DNA of 16,650 nucleotides, taken from an uncultured Desulfovibrio sp. (GTDB taxonomy: Bacteria > Desulfobacterota > Desulfovibrionia > Desulfovibrionales > Desulfovibrionaceae). Numbering within the stretch: position 1 is the first letter of the stretch; each line of letters begins with the position of its first letter. Location: positions 1 to 16,650 of the forward strand of contig UQJT01000046.1 of NCBI GenBank assembly GCA_900541395.1, written 5' to 3'. This document shows positions 7,613 through 14,727 of this stretch, one piece after another. The translations under genes and the position numbers were made by a program. The notes below the pieces were generated by a model. That model had not been told where the DNA came from. It saw only the letters and a program-made list of their open reading frames with translations, and did not search any database.

Positions 7613-7632
7613 ATGATAACGATGATAATCAC
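7613..7632 (-). promoter_or_regulatory. Fur-box-like site upstream of porin 2
   Basis: The plus strand reads TGATAACGATGATAATCA (7614-7631), built from GATAAT-like hexamers and with TGAT/ATCA ends; on the coding strand this gives TTATCAT-CG-TTATCAT. It resembles the Fur operator (repeats of GATAAT) and could include a TATCAT -10 element (7618-7613). A T8 run lies just upstream on the coding strand. No convincing -35 was found. Iron control of the porin is an inference. Confidence 0.4.
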
Positions 7633-7888
7633 TTGGGCCATTAAAAAAAATAACCCCGCCCAAACGACGGACAGGGAAAAGAAACTTCCGCAACCGCCGG
7701 AGCCGCGAACGCAAGCGCCCGAAGGGCGCATGGGCCGTGTCCGTTGCCGGGCGACGCGGGGCTTGCGGCCGTCGAGAACAGCAGGGAGGAACGGAGCAGG
7801 GGCGCGGCGGTCGAAGCCGGGGCGGTCGAAGCCCGCTTTCGGCCGGGCCGGAACCCCGGCCGCCTCGGCGGCGACGAATGTTGCCGCG

Positions 7889-8464
7889 CTAAGGCCGCCG
7901 CAGGGTTTTGCCCACGGCGTACGCGCGGGCCACGAAATCGCCGGTGGCGTAATACTCGTGCGTCAGGGGGGCGAAACACAGGGCGTCGATGCGGGCGGGG
8001 TCGGGCAATCCGTCGGGCCGCAGGCAGCTTTCCTCGACCTTGACGTCCATGATCTCTCCCACATACAGAGTATGCGATCCCAGTTCCAGAGTATGACGCA
8101 GGGCCAGTTCCAGCACCACCGGGCATTCGGCCACATAGGGAGCGTCCACGTGTTCGCCCGCCACGGGCGTCAGCCCGGCGGCCGCGAACTTGTCCGCGTT
8201 CCGGCCCGACATCAGGCCCGCGAAATCGACCCGGGCCGCCAGGGAACGGGAGGGCACGGCGACGGTAAAGGCCGCCCGGCCGGGCAGCGAGGCGTGCGTC
8301 CAGCCGCCCCGGCGCAGAGACACGCCCAGGCAGGGGGGCTGCGTGGAGCACAGGCCGCCCGCCACGGCCGTCATGACGTTGGGCCTGCCCTCGGCGTCAT
8401 AGGTGCCCACCAGCCAGACCGGCGCGGGCAGACAGAAAGGAAGCGACCCCAGCGAGCTCAGCAT
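7889..8464 (-). CDS. Flavoredoxin-like FMN-binding flavin reductase-domain protein
   Basis: Small cytoplasmic flavoprotein of 191 residues, predicted to bind FMN in a split-barrel fold and carry electrons. The N-terminal part, LPAPVWLVGTYDAEGRPNVM followed by TAVAGGLCSTQPPCLGVSLR, is the hallmark of the flavoredoxin / flavin-reductase-like family; Desulfovibrio flavoredoxins are about this length and are linked to electron transfer in sulfur metabolism. Later family segments are FAGLMSGRNADKFAAAGLTP, AECPVVLELAL and HTLYVGEIMDVKVEE, ending LTHEYYATGDFVARAYAVGK. It starts 1 nt after the stop of the transglycosylase gene (TGAcATG), with no clear ribosome site, so translational coupling is likely. 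The functional link with that gene is unclear. Physiological partner is unknown. No T-rich terminator follows; only GC hairpins are seen at 7711-7735 and 7850-7880. Confidence 0.85.
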   Translation of the reverse strand: MLSSLGSLPFCLPAPVWLVGTYDAEGRPNVMTAVAGGLCSTQPPCLGVSLRRGGWTHASLPGRAAFTVAVPSRSLAARVDFAGLMSGRNADKFAAAGLTPVAGEHVDAPYVAECPVVLELALRHTLELGSHTLYVGEIMDVKVEESCLRPDGLPDPARIDALCFAPLTHEYYATGDFVARAYAVGKTLRRP

Positions 8465-8465
8465 G

Positions 8466-9545
8466 TCAGTTTTCGGAAATCATGGTGGGAGGTTGAGGCA
8501 AAGGCCGGTTGACCGTGGGTCGCCCGGGAATTTCCCGGATTTTTTCGGCCAGGGCCAGAATGGTATTGGCGTAAACGGCCAGGTTGTTGTAACGCCGCAA
8601 CACCTTAATCTGCTCGGGAATGCTCATGTCTTTTTTCCAGCCGTGCCGGGCCAGATAATTGCTGAGACTGGCCACGGCGTCGGCCGGGGCGAACAGATCG
8701 ATGATGCCGTCGCCGTCGCCGTCCACAGCGTAACGCGGCAGATTGGACGGCATGAACTGGCACAGTCCCACGGCCCCGTATCCGGAACCGGGTATCTCGA
8801 AAGGGTCCACTCCGTTGGCCACGCTGTATTCCAAAAGGGCCCGAAGCTCGGCATAGGCCCAGTCGGCCTTGTCCTCCATGCGCGCGCTCACCCAGTCCAG
8901 GCGGTTTTCCACGCCGGGCAGCTTGTCCAGCCAGTCCGGAATGGCGTCGGGGCTGCGCGACGCGGCCATGCTGGCCAGGGTGACAAAAGCGTTCTGCTCG
9001 CCCAGATAGTCGCCCAGACGGGTTTCGACAAACAGCAGGGCGGCGGCCACTTCGGTGGGCACGCCGTAGCTTTCCTCCGCGGCCTTGAACGCTTCGATGT
9101 GCGTATTGATGAAGGTGCGGCAGCGGCGGGCGTTGGCGTCGGTCACAAAGCCCTTGTACCACGGGCGGGGGACGCCTCCGGCCGAGGGGGCGCTGTCTTT
9201 GGGCGAAGCGGGCTTGGGCCGGGGCAGAAATTTGCCCGTGTACAGCTCCTGCACCTTGCGCCCCATAGGGTCCTGCGAAGGCGTGTCGCCCAGGCGCACA
9301 AACAGATAGGCTATTTCCTGGCCGTCCAGGCCGTCCTGACGCAAGCGATCCAACAGAGGCTTCCAGACCTCGGCCACAGTCAAGGGCTCGGACGGCGTCG
9401 GCGTCGCGGGGGCGGTCGCTTCGGCCACGGGGACCTCGACCGTAACGGGCGCGACCGGGGCAGCTTGTTCGGCGCGCGAACAGGAACCCATGACCAGGCA
9501 GACCGGCAGGACCAGCAGCAATCGAAACCAGGAGGCTCGGTTCAT
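8466..9545 (-). CDS. MltB-like membrane-bound lytic murein transglycosylase (lipoprotein)
   Basis: Cleaves the MurNAc-GlcNAc bond of peptidoglycan with formation of 1,6-anhydro ends, acting in the periplasm. The 359-residue precursor has a lipoprotein signal peptide ending LVMGSC, with Cys22 as the likely lipidated residue. A Pro/Ala-rich linker (about 25-57) leads into the transglycosylase fold. SYGVPTEVAAALLFVETRLG carries the presumed catalytic Glu174; then SGYGAVGLCQFMPSNLPRYA (254-273), DGDGDG (275-280) and FAPADAVASLSNYLARHGW follow, all typical of MltB/SLT_2. I chose the ATG at 9545 because it starts the lipoprotein signal and has GGGGTG about 6 nt upstream; the frame is open to 9821 but the extra 92 residues are Arg-rich and signal-less. 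First gene of a two-gene unit with the flavoredoxin-like gene. The 290-bp region before it shows no clear promoter. Confidence 0.88.
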   Translation of the reverse strand: MNRASWFRLLLVLPVCLVMGSCSRAEQAAPVAPVTVEVPVAEATAPATPTPSEPLTVAEVWKPLLDRLRQDGLDGQEIAYLFVRLGDTPSQDPMGRKVQELYTGKFLPRPKPASPKDSAPSAGGVPRPWYKGFVTDANARRCRTFINTHIEAFKAAEESYGVPTEVAAALLFVETRLGDYLGEQNAFVTLASMAASRSPDAIPDWLDKLPGVENRLDWVSARMEDKADWAYAELRALLEYSVANGVDPFEIPGSGYGAVGLCQFMPSNLPRYAVDGDGDGIIDLFAPADAVASLSNYLARHGWKKDMSIPEQIKVLRRYNNLAVYANTILALAEKIREIPGRPTVNRPLPQPPTMISEN

Positions 9546-9796
9546 ATTTTCACCCCGTTCTTCCTTTCCGGCGCCTTCCCGGCCGGGGACTTCGGTCGTT
9601 CCCGTCGGCGGGCGGTTCCGGTCCGTTACGCGTCCATCCCCTTTGCCGTCCCCATGCCGTTTGCTTCGCGCCGGGCGTTCCGCCCGTCGCTCGCCGGAGC
9701 GTCGCTTCTCTTCCGGGCCATATCCTTGCATCTTTGCACGCCTTATCCATGATTTGTTCGAGGGCTTGCGCCCCGGGCCGACGGCGGAAGCGCGCC

Positions 9797-9813
9797 GCCC
9801 GGTTCTTCCGGGC
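9797..9813 (-). terminator. Possible weak terminator after the HTH/S24 regulator
   Basis: GCCCGG (9797-9802) pairs with CCGGGC (9808-9813) around a 5-nt loop, 25 nt after the regulator's stop. No T run follows, so it would be Rho-assisted or only an mRNA 3' end structure. The remaining sequence to 9546 shows no feature. Confidence 0.25.
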
Positions 9814-9837
9814 CGATACAAACGACGGCGAAGAGGC

Positions 9838-10542
9838 TCAGACCGGCTGCAACGCCCACATGGCCTTGCCCAGAATACGAGCCTGCAGGGTTTTTACCGG
9901 CATTCGCGTATGGGGCAACCCCGCCTGATCGAAGCACAGCAAAAACAGACCGCTTTCGCTGTCCTGCACGATACGCCGGAAGGCCACGCCTTCGTGCGGC
10001 AAAAGCAGGGCGTACACTTCCCCCGATATCAGATGCCGTTGCAGGGTGGACACCCCCACGCAGCCCCCTTTGCGCAGGGTGGGCTCCATGCCGCCGGTCT
10101 GCACGTAAAAGACCAGCGTCCCCTCTCCCAACAAAGATTGAGGCAAAACCATGTGATCATGCAAGGAGAATTCGGGCACGACATCGCCGTCCGTGTAGTC
10201 GCAGGCCGTGTCCAGCACGCGGGTCAGCACGCCCTGGGCGGCGGTCATGCCGGGGGCGGGGTCTTCGCGCAGCCCGCTCGAAAACGTCGCGTCGTCCGGA
10301 ACGTCGGGCACCACGGAGGCCTTGTCCTTGCTGTACATAGGCCCCGAACGCCAACGCAGCCAATCGAGACTGAGGCCGAACTTGTCGTACAGCTTGATAT
10401 ACCACTCCGCCGGGATGGAGCGCCGCCGTTTGGCATCGGAAATGCTGGACTGTCGAATCTCCAGCATTTCCGCCAATTCCACCTGAGTTCGCGCGTTGGT
10501 CGCAAACTTGATGCGGTCGTACACCTCGTCGAAGTAGCTCAT
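9838..10542 (-). CDS. Phage-repressor-type regulator with degenerate S24 domain
   Basis: Predicted DNA-binding regulator of 234 residues. The N-terminal HTH (about 5-65) matches the CI-repressor/XRE type: TQVELAEMLEIRQSSISDAK (19-38) is the helix-turn-helix, followed by IPAEWYIKLYDKFGLSLDWL. The C-terminal half (about 140-228) is a LexA/CI S24-like fold: LVFYVQTGGMEPTLRKGG, then EVYALLLPHEGVAFRRI. In active members the first block reads G-x-S-M and the second has a catalytic Lys (VKR/FKK). Here the Ser position is Gly151 and the Lys position is Arg189, so self-cleavage is predicted to be lost while dimerisation may remain. It lies 20 nt after hflC and is probably co-transcribed. Start ATG at 10542 has GGAGA 5 nt upstream. 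Targets are unknown; an imperfect dyad in the hflK promoter is a candidate operator. It could also be a domesticated prophage repressor, but no phage genes are nearby. Confidence 0.85.
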   Translation of the reverse strand: MSYFDEVYDRIKFATNARTQVELAEMLEIRQSSISDAKRRRSIPAEWYIKLYDKFGLSLDWLRWRSGPMYSKDKASVVPDVPDDATFSSGLREDPAPGMTAAQGVLTRVLDTACDYTDGDVVPEFSLHDHMVLPQSLLGEGTLVFYVQTGGMEPTLRKGGCVGVSTLQRHLISGEVYALLLPHEGVAFRRIVQDSESGLFLLCFDQAGLPHTRMPVKTLQARILGKAMWALQPV

Positions 10543-10562
10543 GCCGCTCTCCGCCCCGAACC

Positions 10563-11411
10563 TTATTGCAAAGACTGCAAAAGAGGGCTGTCCGGCGTCA
10601 GAATAACGCGCGTATTGTCTCCCAACGCTTTGCGGGCGGCTTCCAGACCGCGCTGGAATTCGAAAAATTCCGGCGAACGGGAAAAAGCTTCGGCAAAAAT
10701 ACGGGCGGCCTCGGCGTCGCCTTCGCCCCGCAGCACCTGGGCCTGCTTGTTGGCGTCGGCCAGGATGAGAGCGCGTTCCTTGTCCGCGCCGGAGCGTATT
10801 TTGGTGGCCTCTTCCACGCCTTCGGAGCGGTACTGGGTGGCCTGCCGTTCACGTTCGGCCCGCATCCGCTCGAAAATGGCGCGCTGGTTTTCGGCGGGCA
10901 GGTCCGTGCGTTTGATGCGCGCGTCCACCACCTCGATGCCGAACTCCTTCATCTGGGCCGAAGCCTGCCGCGTCACGGAATCCATGATGGGCGTGCGTTC
11001 GTCGGCCACCACCTCGGTCAGGGTATGCCGCCCCACATGGGCCCGCATCTGAGAATAGACCACGGCGTCCAGTTTGGCCTGAGCGTTGGGAATGGTGCGG
11101 ACCGTGCGATAGAACAGCAGAGGGTCCACAATCTTCCAGCGGGCGTAGTTGTCGAGCACAATGGTTTTAAGATCGCTGGTCAGCGCCTCGGCGGGGCGGG
11201 CGTCATAATCGAGAATACGCGCGTCGAAATACTCCACGTTCTGAATAAAGGGCAACTTGACGTGCAGGCCGGGGCCGTACACGGTGTCCTTGGGGTTGCC
11301 CAACTGGAGCACCAGCGCCTGCTGCGACTGCTGGACCACAAACAGACATTGCGTGCCGAGCAACAGCAGCGCCGCCGCCAGCACCAGAAGCATCGCGGCT
11401 TTGCGGTTCAT
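10563..11411 (-). CDS. hflC: HflC, SPFH-domain partner of FtsH protease
   Basis: Inner-membrane SPFH/band-7 protein of 282 residues that forms the large HflK-HflC cage around FtsH and modulates its proteolysis. One N-terminal membrane segment (about 4-26, AAMLLVLAAALLLLG) is followed by VVQQSQQALVLQLGNP and YGPGLHVKLPFIQNV, the standard start of the SPFH domain. EVVDARIKRTDLP, the charged coiled region MRAERERQATQYRSEG and EGDAEAARIFAEAFSRSPEF are typical HflC blocks. The start (ATG 11411) overlaps the hflK stop as ATGA, with GGAGGGG upstream, so translation is coupled. FtsH is not in the window. The downstream regulator gene makes the operon unusual. Confidence 0.95.
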   Translation of the reverse strand: MNRKAAMLLVLAAALLLLGTQCLFVVQQSQQALVLQLGNPKDTVYGPGLHVKLPFIQNVEYFDARILDYDARPAEALTSDLKTIVLDNYARWKIVDPLLFYRTVRTIPNAQAKLDAVVYSQMRAHVGRHTLTEVVADERTPIMDSVTRQASAQMKEFGIEVVDARIKRTDLPAENQRAIFERMRAERERQATQYRSEGVEEATKIRSGADKERALILADANKQAQVLRGEGDAEAARIFAEAFSRSPEFFEFQRGLEAARKALGDNTRVILTPDSPLLQSLQ

Positions 11412-12676
11412 CGCTCCCCTCCCCTGGCCTGGCTGCCGGGCCGAACGTACGAAGAAGAGTCCCGCGCCGCGGGCGCGGCGTTCGTATCCGCGGACAAAGG
11501 CGCGAGAACGGGCGCGGCGGACGGCGAAACGGCGGGCGGAGCGGAAGGCGCGACGCTTGCGCCCCCGTCGAGAGGCAACAGAGGCAGCGCGTGTTCGCTC
11601 ACGCCCGAGGGCAGCACCAGTTTTTCCATGCCGGGTCGGCTCATAATTTCTTCCAGGGTTTCGTAAAGCAGGCGCTTTTTCGTCACGTCCTGCGCTTTGT
11701 CGTATTCCTCAAGCACGGCCAGAAAACGCCGGGCATCGCCCTCGGCCGCAAGCACGCGCGTTTGGCGATAGGCCTCGGCCTGATTGACGATTTCGGTCGC
11801 CTGGCCCTGGGCCTTGGGCAGGATGTCGCGGCGGTAGGCCTCGGCCTGGTTGGTCAGACGCTGCTTGTCCTCGCGCGCGCTGGCCACGTCCTTGAAGGCC
11901 TCGCTCACGTCGCGCGGGGGCTGCACGTCCTGCATCTGCACGGCCACCACCTGCACGCCCACCTGATAGCGATCCAGAATGGTCTGGAGCAGATTGGCCA
12001 CGTCGTCCTGAATTTTGACGCGGCCGCCGGTGAGGGCGGCGTCGAGCGTGGTCTTTCCGATGACCTCGCGCATGGCGGCTTCGGCCGCCTTTTTGACCAC
12101 CGCGTCGGGCTGGGTCACGTTGAACAGATAGTCCACCGCGCCGTCGGGCTTGATGTGATACTGGATGTTGAACTGCACGTTGACGATATTCTCGTCGCCC
12201 GTGAGCATGGCGGATTCCTCGTCCACGGGTTGCACGCGGCCCTGCTGGAACACTCCGCCCGTGGACTGCGAACGGTAGCCCACCTCGGCCTGCCGCACCT
12301 GGCTGACCTTGGGCTTGTAAACCTGTTCGACGGGATAGGGCAGATGATAGTGCGGCCCCGCGCCCACGGTGCGCACATAGCGGCCGAAGCGCAGAACCAC
12401 GCCCTGTTCGTCGGGCTGGACGATATAGATGCCGGACAGGCCCCACAGCGCCATCACGGCCAGAACAACCCATTTGGCGCCGGGCACGCGAACGCCCTTC
12501 AGGGCTTGCAACGGATCGCGTCCGTCGCGTCCGTTTCCGCCCCGCCGGGGTTCGGGCGGCCGCCGGTCGGGACCGCCGCCCTGCGGGTCGGGTTCGTTGC
12601 GGCGGCTTTTGTCCGGAGCGGGCCGCCCCTGTTGATGTTGCCGTTTTTCCTGAAGTTTATCCCAATCCCAATTCAT
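11408..12676 (-). CDS. hflK: HflK, SPFH-domain partner of FtsH protease
   Basis: Partner of HflC in the HflKC-FtsH membrane complex. The 422-residue protein begins MNWDWDKLQEKR, then a Pro/Arg/Gly-rich cytoplasmic stretch to about 62, one membrane segment (67-86, AKWVVLAVMALWGLSGIYIV), and the SPFH domain: QPDEQGVVLRFGRYVRTVGA, GPHYHLPYPVEQVYKPKV, MLTGDENIVNVQFNIQYHI. Coiled-coil region includes DVASAREDKQRLTNQAEAYR and LAAEGDARRFLAVLEEYDKA. The last 70 or so residues are Ala/Pro/Ser-rich and probably disordered. First gene of the operon; ATG at 12676 preceded by AAGGA at about 10 nt. Leader is about 170 nt if the promoter at 12854-12882 is used, and contains a small GCCCCG/CGGGGC hairpin. 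Confidence 0.95.
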   Translation of the reverse strand: MNWDWDKLQEKRQHQQGRPAPDKSRRNEPDPQGGGPDRRPPEPRRGGNGRDGRDPLQALKGVRVPGAKWVVLAVMALWGLSGIYIVQPDEQGVVLRFGRYVRTVGAGPHYHLPYPVEQVYKPKVSQVRQAEVGYRSQSTGGVFQQGRVQPVDEESAMLTGDENIVNVQFNIQYHIKPDGAVDYLFNVTQPDAVVKKAAEAAMREVIGKTTLDAALTGGRVKIQDDVANLLQTILDRYQVGVQVVAVQMQDVQPPRDVSEAFKDVASAREDKQRLTNQAEAYRRDILPKAQGQATEIVNQAEAYRQTRVLAAEGDARRFLAVLEEYDKAQDVTKKRLLYETLEEIMSRPGMEKLVLPSGVSEHALPLLPLDGGASVAPSAPPAVSPSAAPVLAPLSADTNAAPAARDSSSYVRPGSQARGGER

Positions 12677-12845
12677 TAAAGCCTATTCCTTTCTCTGCGC
12701 GGGCCCCGGACGGGGCTCGCGGCATGGATACGCGCCGCGCAGGCGTTCCGCTCCGTCGTTGCGACAAAGACCGCCCGACGCCCGAAAAACGCCGAAACGG
12801 ACAAGCATACGGCCGAACACAGACCGCCTGAGAATAAAAACTCAG

Positions 12846-12864
12846 TGTCTCTAACAGTAGGACA
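12846..12864. promoter_or_regulatory. Imperfect dyad overlapping hflK -10: candidate operator
   Basis: TGTCTCTA (12846-12853) and TAGGACA (12858-12864) form an inverted repeat with one bulged base around a short centre, covering the predicted -10 hexamer. Such a site would suit repression by a dimeric HTH protein, for example the regulator encoded at the end of the same operon. The dyad is short and the role is inferred. Confidence 0.25.
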
Positions 12865-12882
12865 GGAATGGCCGTCGGTCAA
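12854..12882 (-). promoter_or_regulatory. Candidate sigma70 promoter of hflK-hflC-regulator operon
   Basis: Minus strand TTGACC (12882-12877; 5 of 6) is separated by exactly 17 nt from TACTGT (12859-12854), which keeps the most conserved T, A and final T of the -10. Transcription would begin near 12847. Confidence 0.45.
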
Positions 12883-12887
12883 GGCGG

Positions 12888-12949
12888 AGCCGCTTGCGGC
12901 GGCGGGCAAAGCGGGCTACCCTGTTCGAATCCCGCCGCCGCAAGCGGCT
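12888..12949. repeat. 19-bp perfect inverted repeat between hflK and the phosphohexomutase gene
   Basis: Positions 12888-12906 (AGCCGCTTGCGG...) are exactly complementary to 12931-12949, around a 24-nt loop. It lies 27 nt before the phosphohexomutase start and just upstream of the hflK -35. No T tract follows on the minus strand and only TTTA on the plus strand, so it is not a standard terminator. The loop ends in GTTCGAAT, and GTTCGAATCCCG looks like a tRNA T-arm, but no T stem can form from the 5' side and no cloverleaf fits. It may be a leader hairpin controlling translation, a protein-binding site, or a tRNA-derived remnant. Confidence 0.6.
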
Positions 12950-12975
12950 TTACCTTCACCCCACGGAAACACCGC

Positions 12976-14361
12976 ATGGACCGACCGTCGCCCGTCTTCC
13001 GGGCTTACGACATACGCGGCAAAGCCGGACAGGACTTTGACGAAATCTGGGTCCGCCGACTGGGCCGGGCCTGCGGCCGCCGCTTCCTGGCCGAAGGCTG
13101 CCGTTCGGCCGTGGTGGGGCGGGACTGCCGTCTGTCCTCCCCCGCTCTGGCCGACGCCCTGGCATGGGGACTGGCCTCCGCGGGAGTGGACGTGCTGCGG
13201 GCGGGCATGATCCCCACCCCCTGCCTGTATTACGCCACGCTGCACCTGGGCCGAAAGGCCGGGATCATGGTCACGGCCAGCCACAATCCGCCGGAATACA
13301 ACGGATTCAAGATATGGTTGGGCGACACGACCCTGCACGACGACGGCATTCGGGAGCTGGACCGCCTCATGTCGCGCGAGGAGGCGGACGAGGGCGGGCC
13401 GGACCGGCCGCCCGCCGGAAGCGCCCTGCTGTCCGACGTGGACGTAACCCCGGAATATGTGGAGGAAATTGTCGCCCGTCTGGGCCCCTGCTCCCCCCGC
13501 CGCGTGGTGGTGGACGGAGGCAACGGCGCGGCGGGCCCTGTATGCGTCGAAGTGTTGCGGCGCATGGGGGCGGAGGTCATTCCCCTGTTTTGCGAGCCCG
13601 ACGGCCGCTTTCCCAACCACCCCCCCGATCCCACCCGGGCCGAGAACATGACCGCCCTGGCCGAAGCCGTGCGCGAGAGCCGTGCCGACCTGGGCGTGGG
13701 CCTGGACGGCGACGGCGACCGCATCGGCGTGATGGATCGCCGCGGACGCCTGCTTTACGGCGACGAGCTTCTGGCCGTCTACAGCCGCGATCTGCTGTCC
13801 CGCCACCCCGGCGCGCTGATCCTGGCCGACGTCAAATGCTCGCAGCGCCTGTTCGACGACATCCGCGCCCGGGGCGGCAGAACCGAAATGTGCCGGTCGG
13901 GCCACTCCGTCGCCAAAGCCCGCCTGCGGGAAGAAGGCGGACTGCTGGCGGGCGAACTGTCCGGCCACATCTTCCACGCCGAAAACTGGTACGGCTTCGA
14001 CGACGCCACCTATTGCGCGGCCCGCCTGCTCACGGTCCTCGACCGCCTGGGCGAGCCCCTGGAGCGCCTGCCCGGCTGGCCGCCCATCCACGCCACTCCG
14101 GAAATCGCTCTGCCCTGTCCCGACGCCGTCAAATTCGAGGTGGCCGACCGGGCCCTCGCCTGGTATCGGGAACGTCGGCCCACCATAGCCATCGACGGCG
14201 CCCGCGTCGACTTTGAAGGCGGCTGGGGGCTGGTGCGGGCCTCCAACACCTCCCCCTCCCTGGTGCTGCGCTTCGAGGCGGACAGCGCGGAACGCCTGGC
14301 CGCCATCCGCGGCGAAATGGAAGACCGCGTGCGCCGCTGGGTGACCGAGGCCGTCGCGTAA
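12976..14361 (+). CDS. Phosphomannomutase/phosphoglucomutase (alpha-D-phosphohexomutase)
   Basis: Interconverts hexose 6-phosphate and hexose 1-phosphate in the cytoplasm, feeding nucleotide-sugar synthesis for LPS, polysaccharide or glucans. The 461-residue protein has the four family signatures: VTASHNPPEYNGFK with the phosphorylated Ser102; the metal loop DGDGDR (244-249); the sugar-recognition motif GELSGH (326-331); and the phosphate-binding RASNTSP (421-427). Length and GELSGH fit the AlgC/ManB-type PMM/PGM rather than the phosphoglucosamine mutase GlmM, but specificity cannot be fixed by sequence alone. I start at ATG 12976 (MDRPSPVFRAYDIRG, the normal beginning); an open frame from 12868 merely reads through the inverted repeat. 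Ribosome site is weak (GGAAAC). It is a single gene, divergent from hflK; no terminator hairpin with T run follows the stop. Confidence 0.93.
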   Translation: MDRPSPVFRAYDIRGKAGQDFDEIWVRRLGRACGRRFLAEGCRSAVVGRDCRLSSPALADALAWGLASAGVDVLRAGMIPTPCLYYATLHLGRKAGIMVTASHNPPEYNGFKIWLGDTTLHDDGIRELDRLMSREEADEGGPDRPPAGSALLSDVDVTPEYVEEIVARLGPCSPRRVVVDGGNGAAGPVCVEVLRRMGAEVIPLFCEPDGRFPNHPPDPTRAENMTALAEAVRESRADLGVGLDGDGDRIGVMDRRGRLLYGDELLAVYSRDLLSRHPGALILADVKCSQRLFDDIRARGGRTEMCRSGHSVAKARLREEGGLLAGELSGHIFHAENWYGFDDATYCAARLLTVLDRLGEPLERLPGWPPIHATPEIALPCPDAVKFEVADRALAWYRERRPTIAIDGARVDFEGGWGLVRASNTSPSLVLRFEADSAERLAAIRGEMEDRVRRWVTEAVA

Positions 14362-14412
14362 ACGAGCCGCCGGAGCGCGGATAAAAAAAATCACGATGAC
14401 GACAAAAAAAGA

Positions 14413-14441
14413 TTGACGGGCCTCTCCGCTTCCGCTATTTG
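14413..14441 (+). promoter_or_regulatory. Promoter of tRNA-Arg
   Basis: TTGACG (14413-14418) and TATTTG (14436-14441) are separated by exactly 17 nt. The predicted start near 14448 leaves only about 7 nt before the tRNA, as expected for a stable-RNA gene. A-rich sequence upstream (14383-14410) may act as an UP element. Confidence 0.7.
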
Positions 14442-14454
14442 TCTTCTCCGACGT

Positions 14455-14531
14455 GCGCTTGTAGCTCAGCTGGATAGAGCAACAGGCTACGAACCTGTAG
14501 GCCGGGAGTTCGAATCTCTCCAGGCGCACCA
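14455..14531 (+). tRNA. tRNA-Arg (anticodon ACG)
   Basis: A full cloverleaf of 77 nt. The acceptor stem GCGCTTG pairs with CAGGCGC, followed by discriminator A and an encoded CCA. D arm AGCTCAGCTGGATAGAGC, anticodon stem ACAGG/CCTGT with loop CTACGAA, so the anticodon is ACG (A34 presumably edited to inosine, reading CGU, CGC and CGA). The T loop is TTCGAAT. It is a single tRNA with its own promoter and terminator. Confidence 0.98.
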
Positions 14532-14545
14532 TACCGAAATCGGAC

Positions 14546-14579
14546 AAGAACCTGTGCAGAACGCGCGGGTTCTTTTTTT
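14546..14579 (+). terminator. Intrinsic terminator of tRNA-Arg
   Basis: AAGAACCTGTGC (14546-14557) pairs over 12 bp, two of them G-T, with GCGCGGGTTCTT, around a 5-nt loop, and runs into a T7 stretch. It begins 14 nt after the tRNA. Confidence 0.92.
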
Positions 14580-14647
14580 ATGCCGTTTCAGCCTGGCGTT
14601 CCGCTCCCGCCATCCGCCCGCTCCGTCAGGCGCGGCCGCCTTTTCTC

Positions 14648-14676
14648 TTGCTCCCAAGACCGGACGTCGTTATTCT
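14648..14676 (+). promoter_or_regulatory. Possible promoter of the glucoamylase-family gene
   Basis: TTGCTC (14648-14653) lies 17 nt from TATTCT (14671-14676). The -35 is weak. It sits between the tRNA terminator and the next gene, where a promoter is needed. The following 50 nt are AT- and pyrimidine-rich and lack a Shine-Dalgarno sequence. Confidence 0.3.
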
Positions 14677-14727
14677 CATGAGTCGTAACTTATTCTATTT
14701 TCTATCACTCCAACCCTTTTCCCGACC

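Noticed and set aside
7403..7714. N-terminal extension of porin 2
   Set aside because: Same reasoning: signal peptide and ribosome site at 7402. The overlapping 110-codon frame at 7399-7731 also lacks support.
5528..8512. 994-codon plus-strand frame across porin 2 and the flavoredoxin-like gene
   Set aside because: Antisense artefact; composition is Gly/His/Val-rich, with no domains and no start signals.
8403..9752. 449-codon plus-strand frame opposite the transglycosylase
   Set aside because: Antisense shadow with no family match; the minus strand has the lipobox and catalytic motifs.
9546..9821. N-terminal extension of the lytic transglycosylase
   Set aside because: The lipoprotein signal must be N-terminal; the extension is Arg-rich and uncharacteristic.
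12871..12950. tRNA gene, possibly tRNA-Sec, at the GTTCGAATCCCG sequence
   Set aside because: The T stem does not pair, there is no D or anticodon arm, and the region folds as one long hairpin.
12868..12975. N-terminal extension of the phosphohexomutase
   Set aside because: It reads through the 19-bp inverted repeat and precedes the usual family start.
12916..14547. 543-codon minus-strand frame opposite the phosphohexomutase
   Set aside because: Its N-terminus (RLERFELPAYRFVACCS) is the well-known spurious translation antisense to a tRNA.
14413..14688. 91-codon plus-strand ORF over the tRNA
   Set aside because: VAQLDRATGYEPVGREFE is a recurrent false protein produced by translating a tRNA gene.
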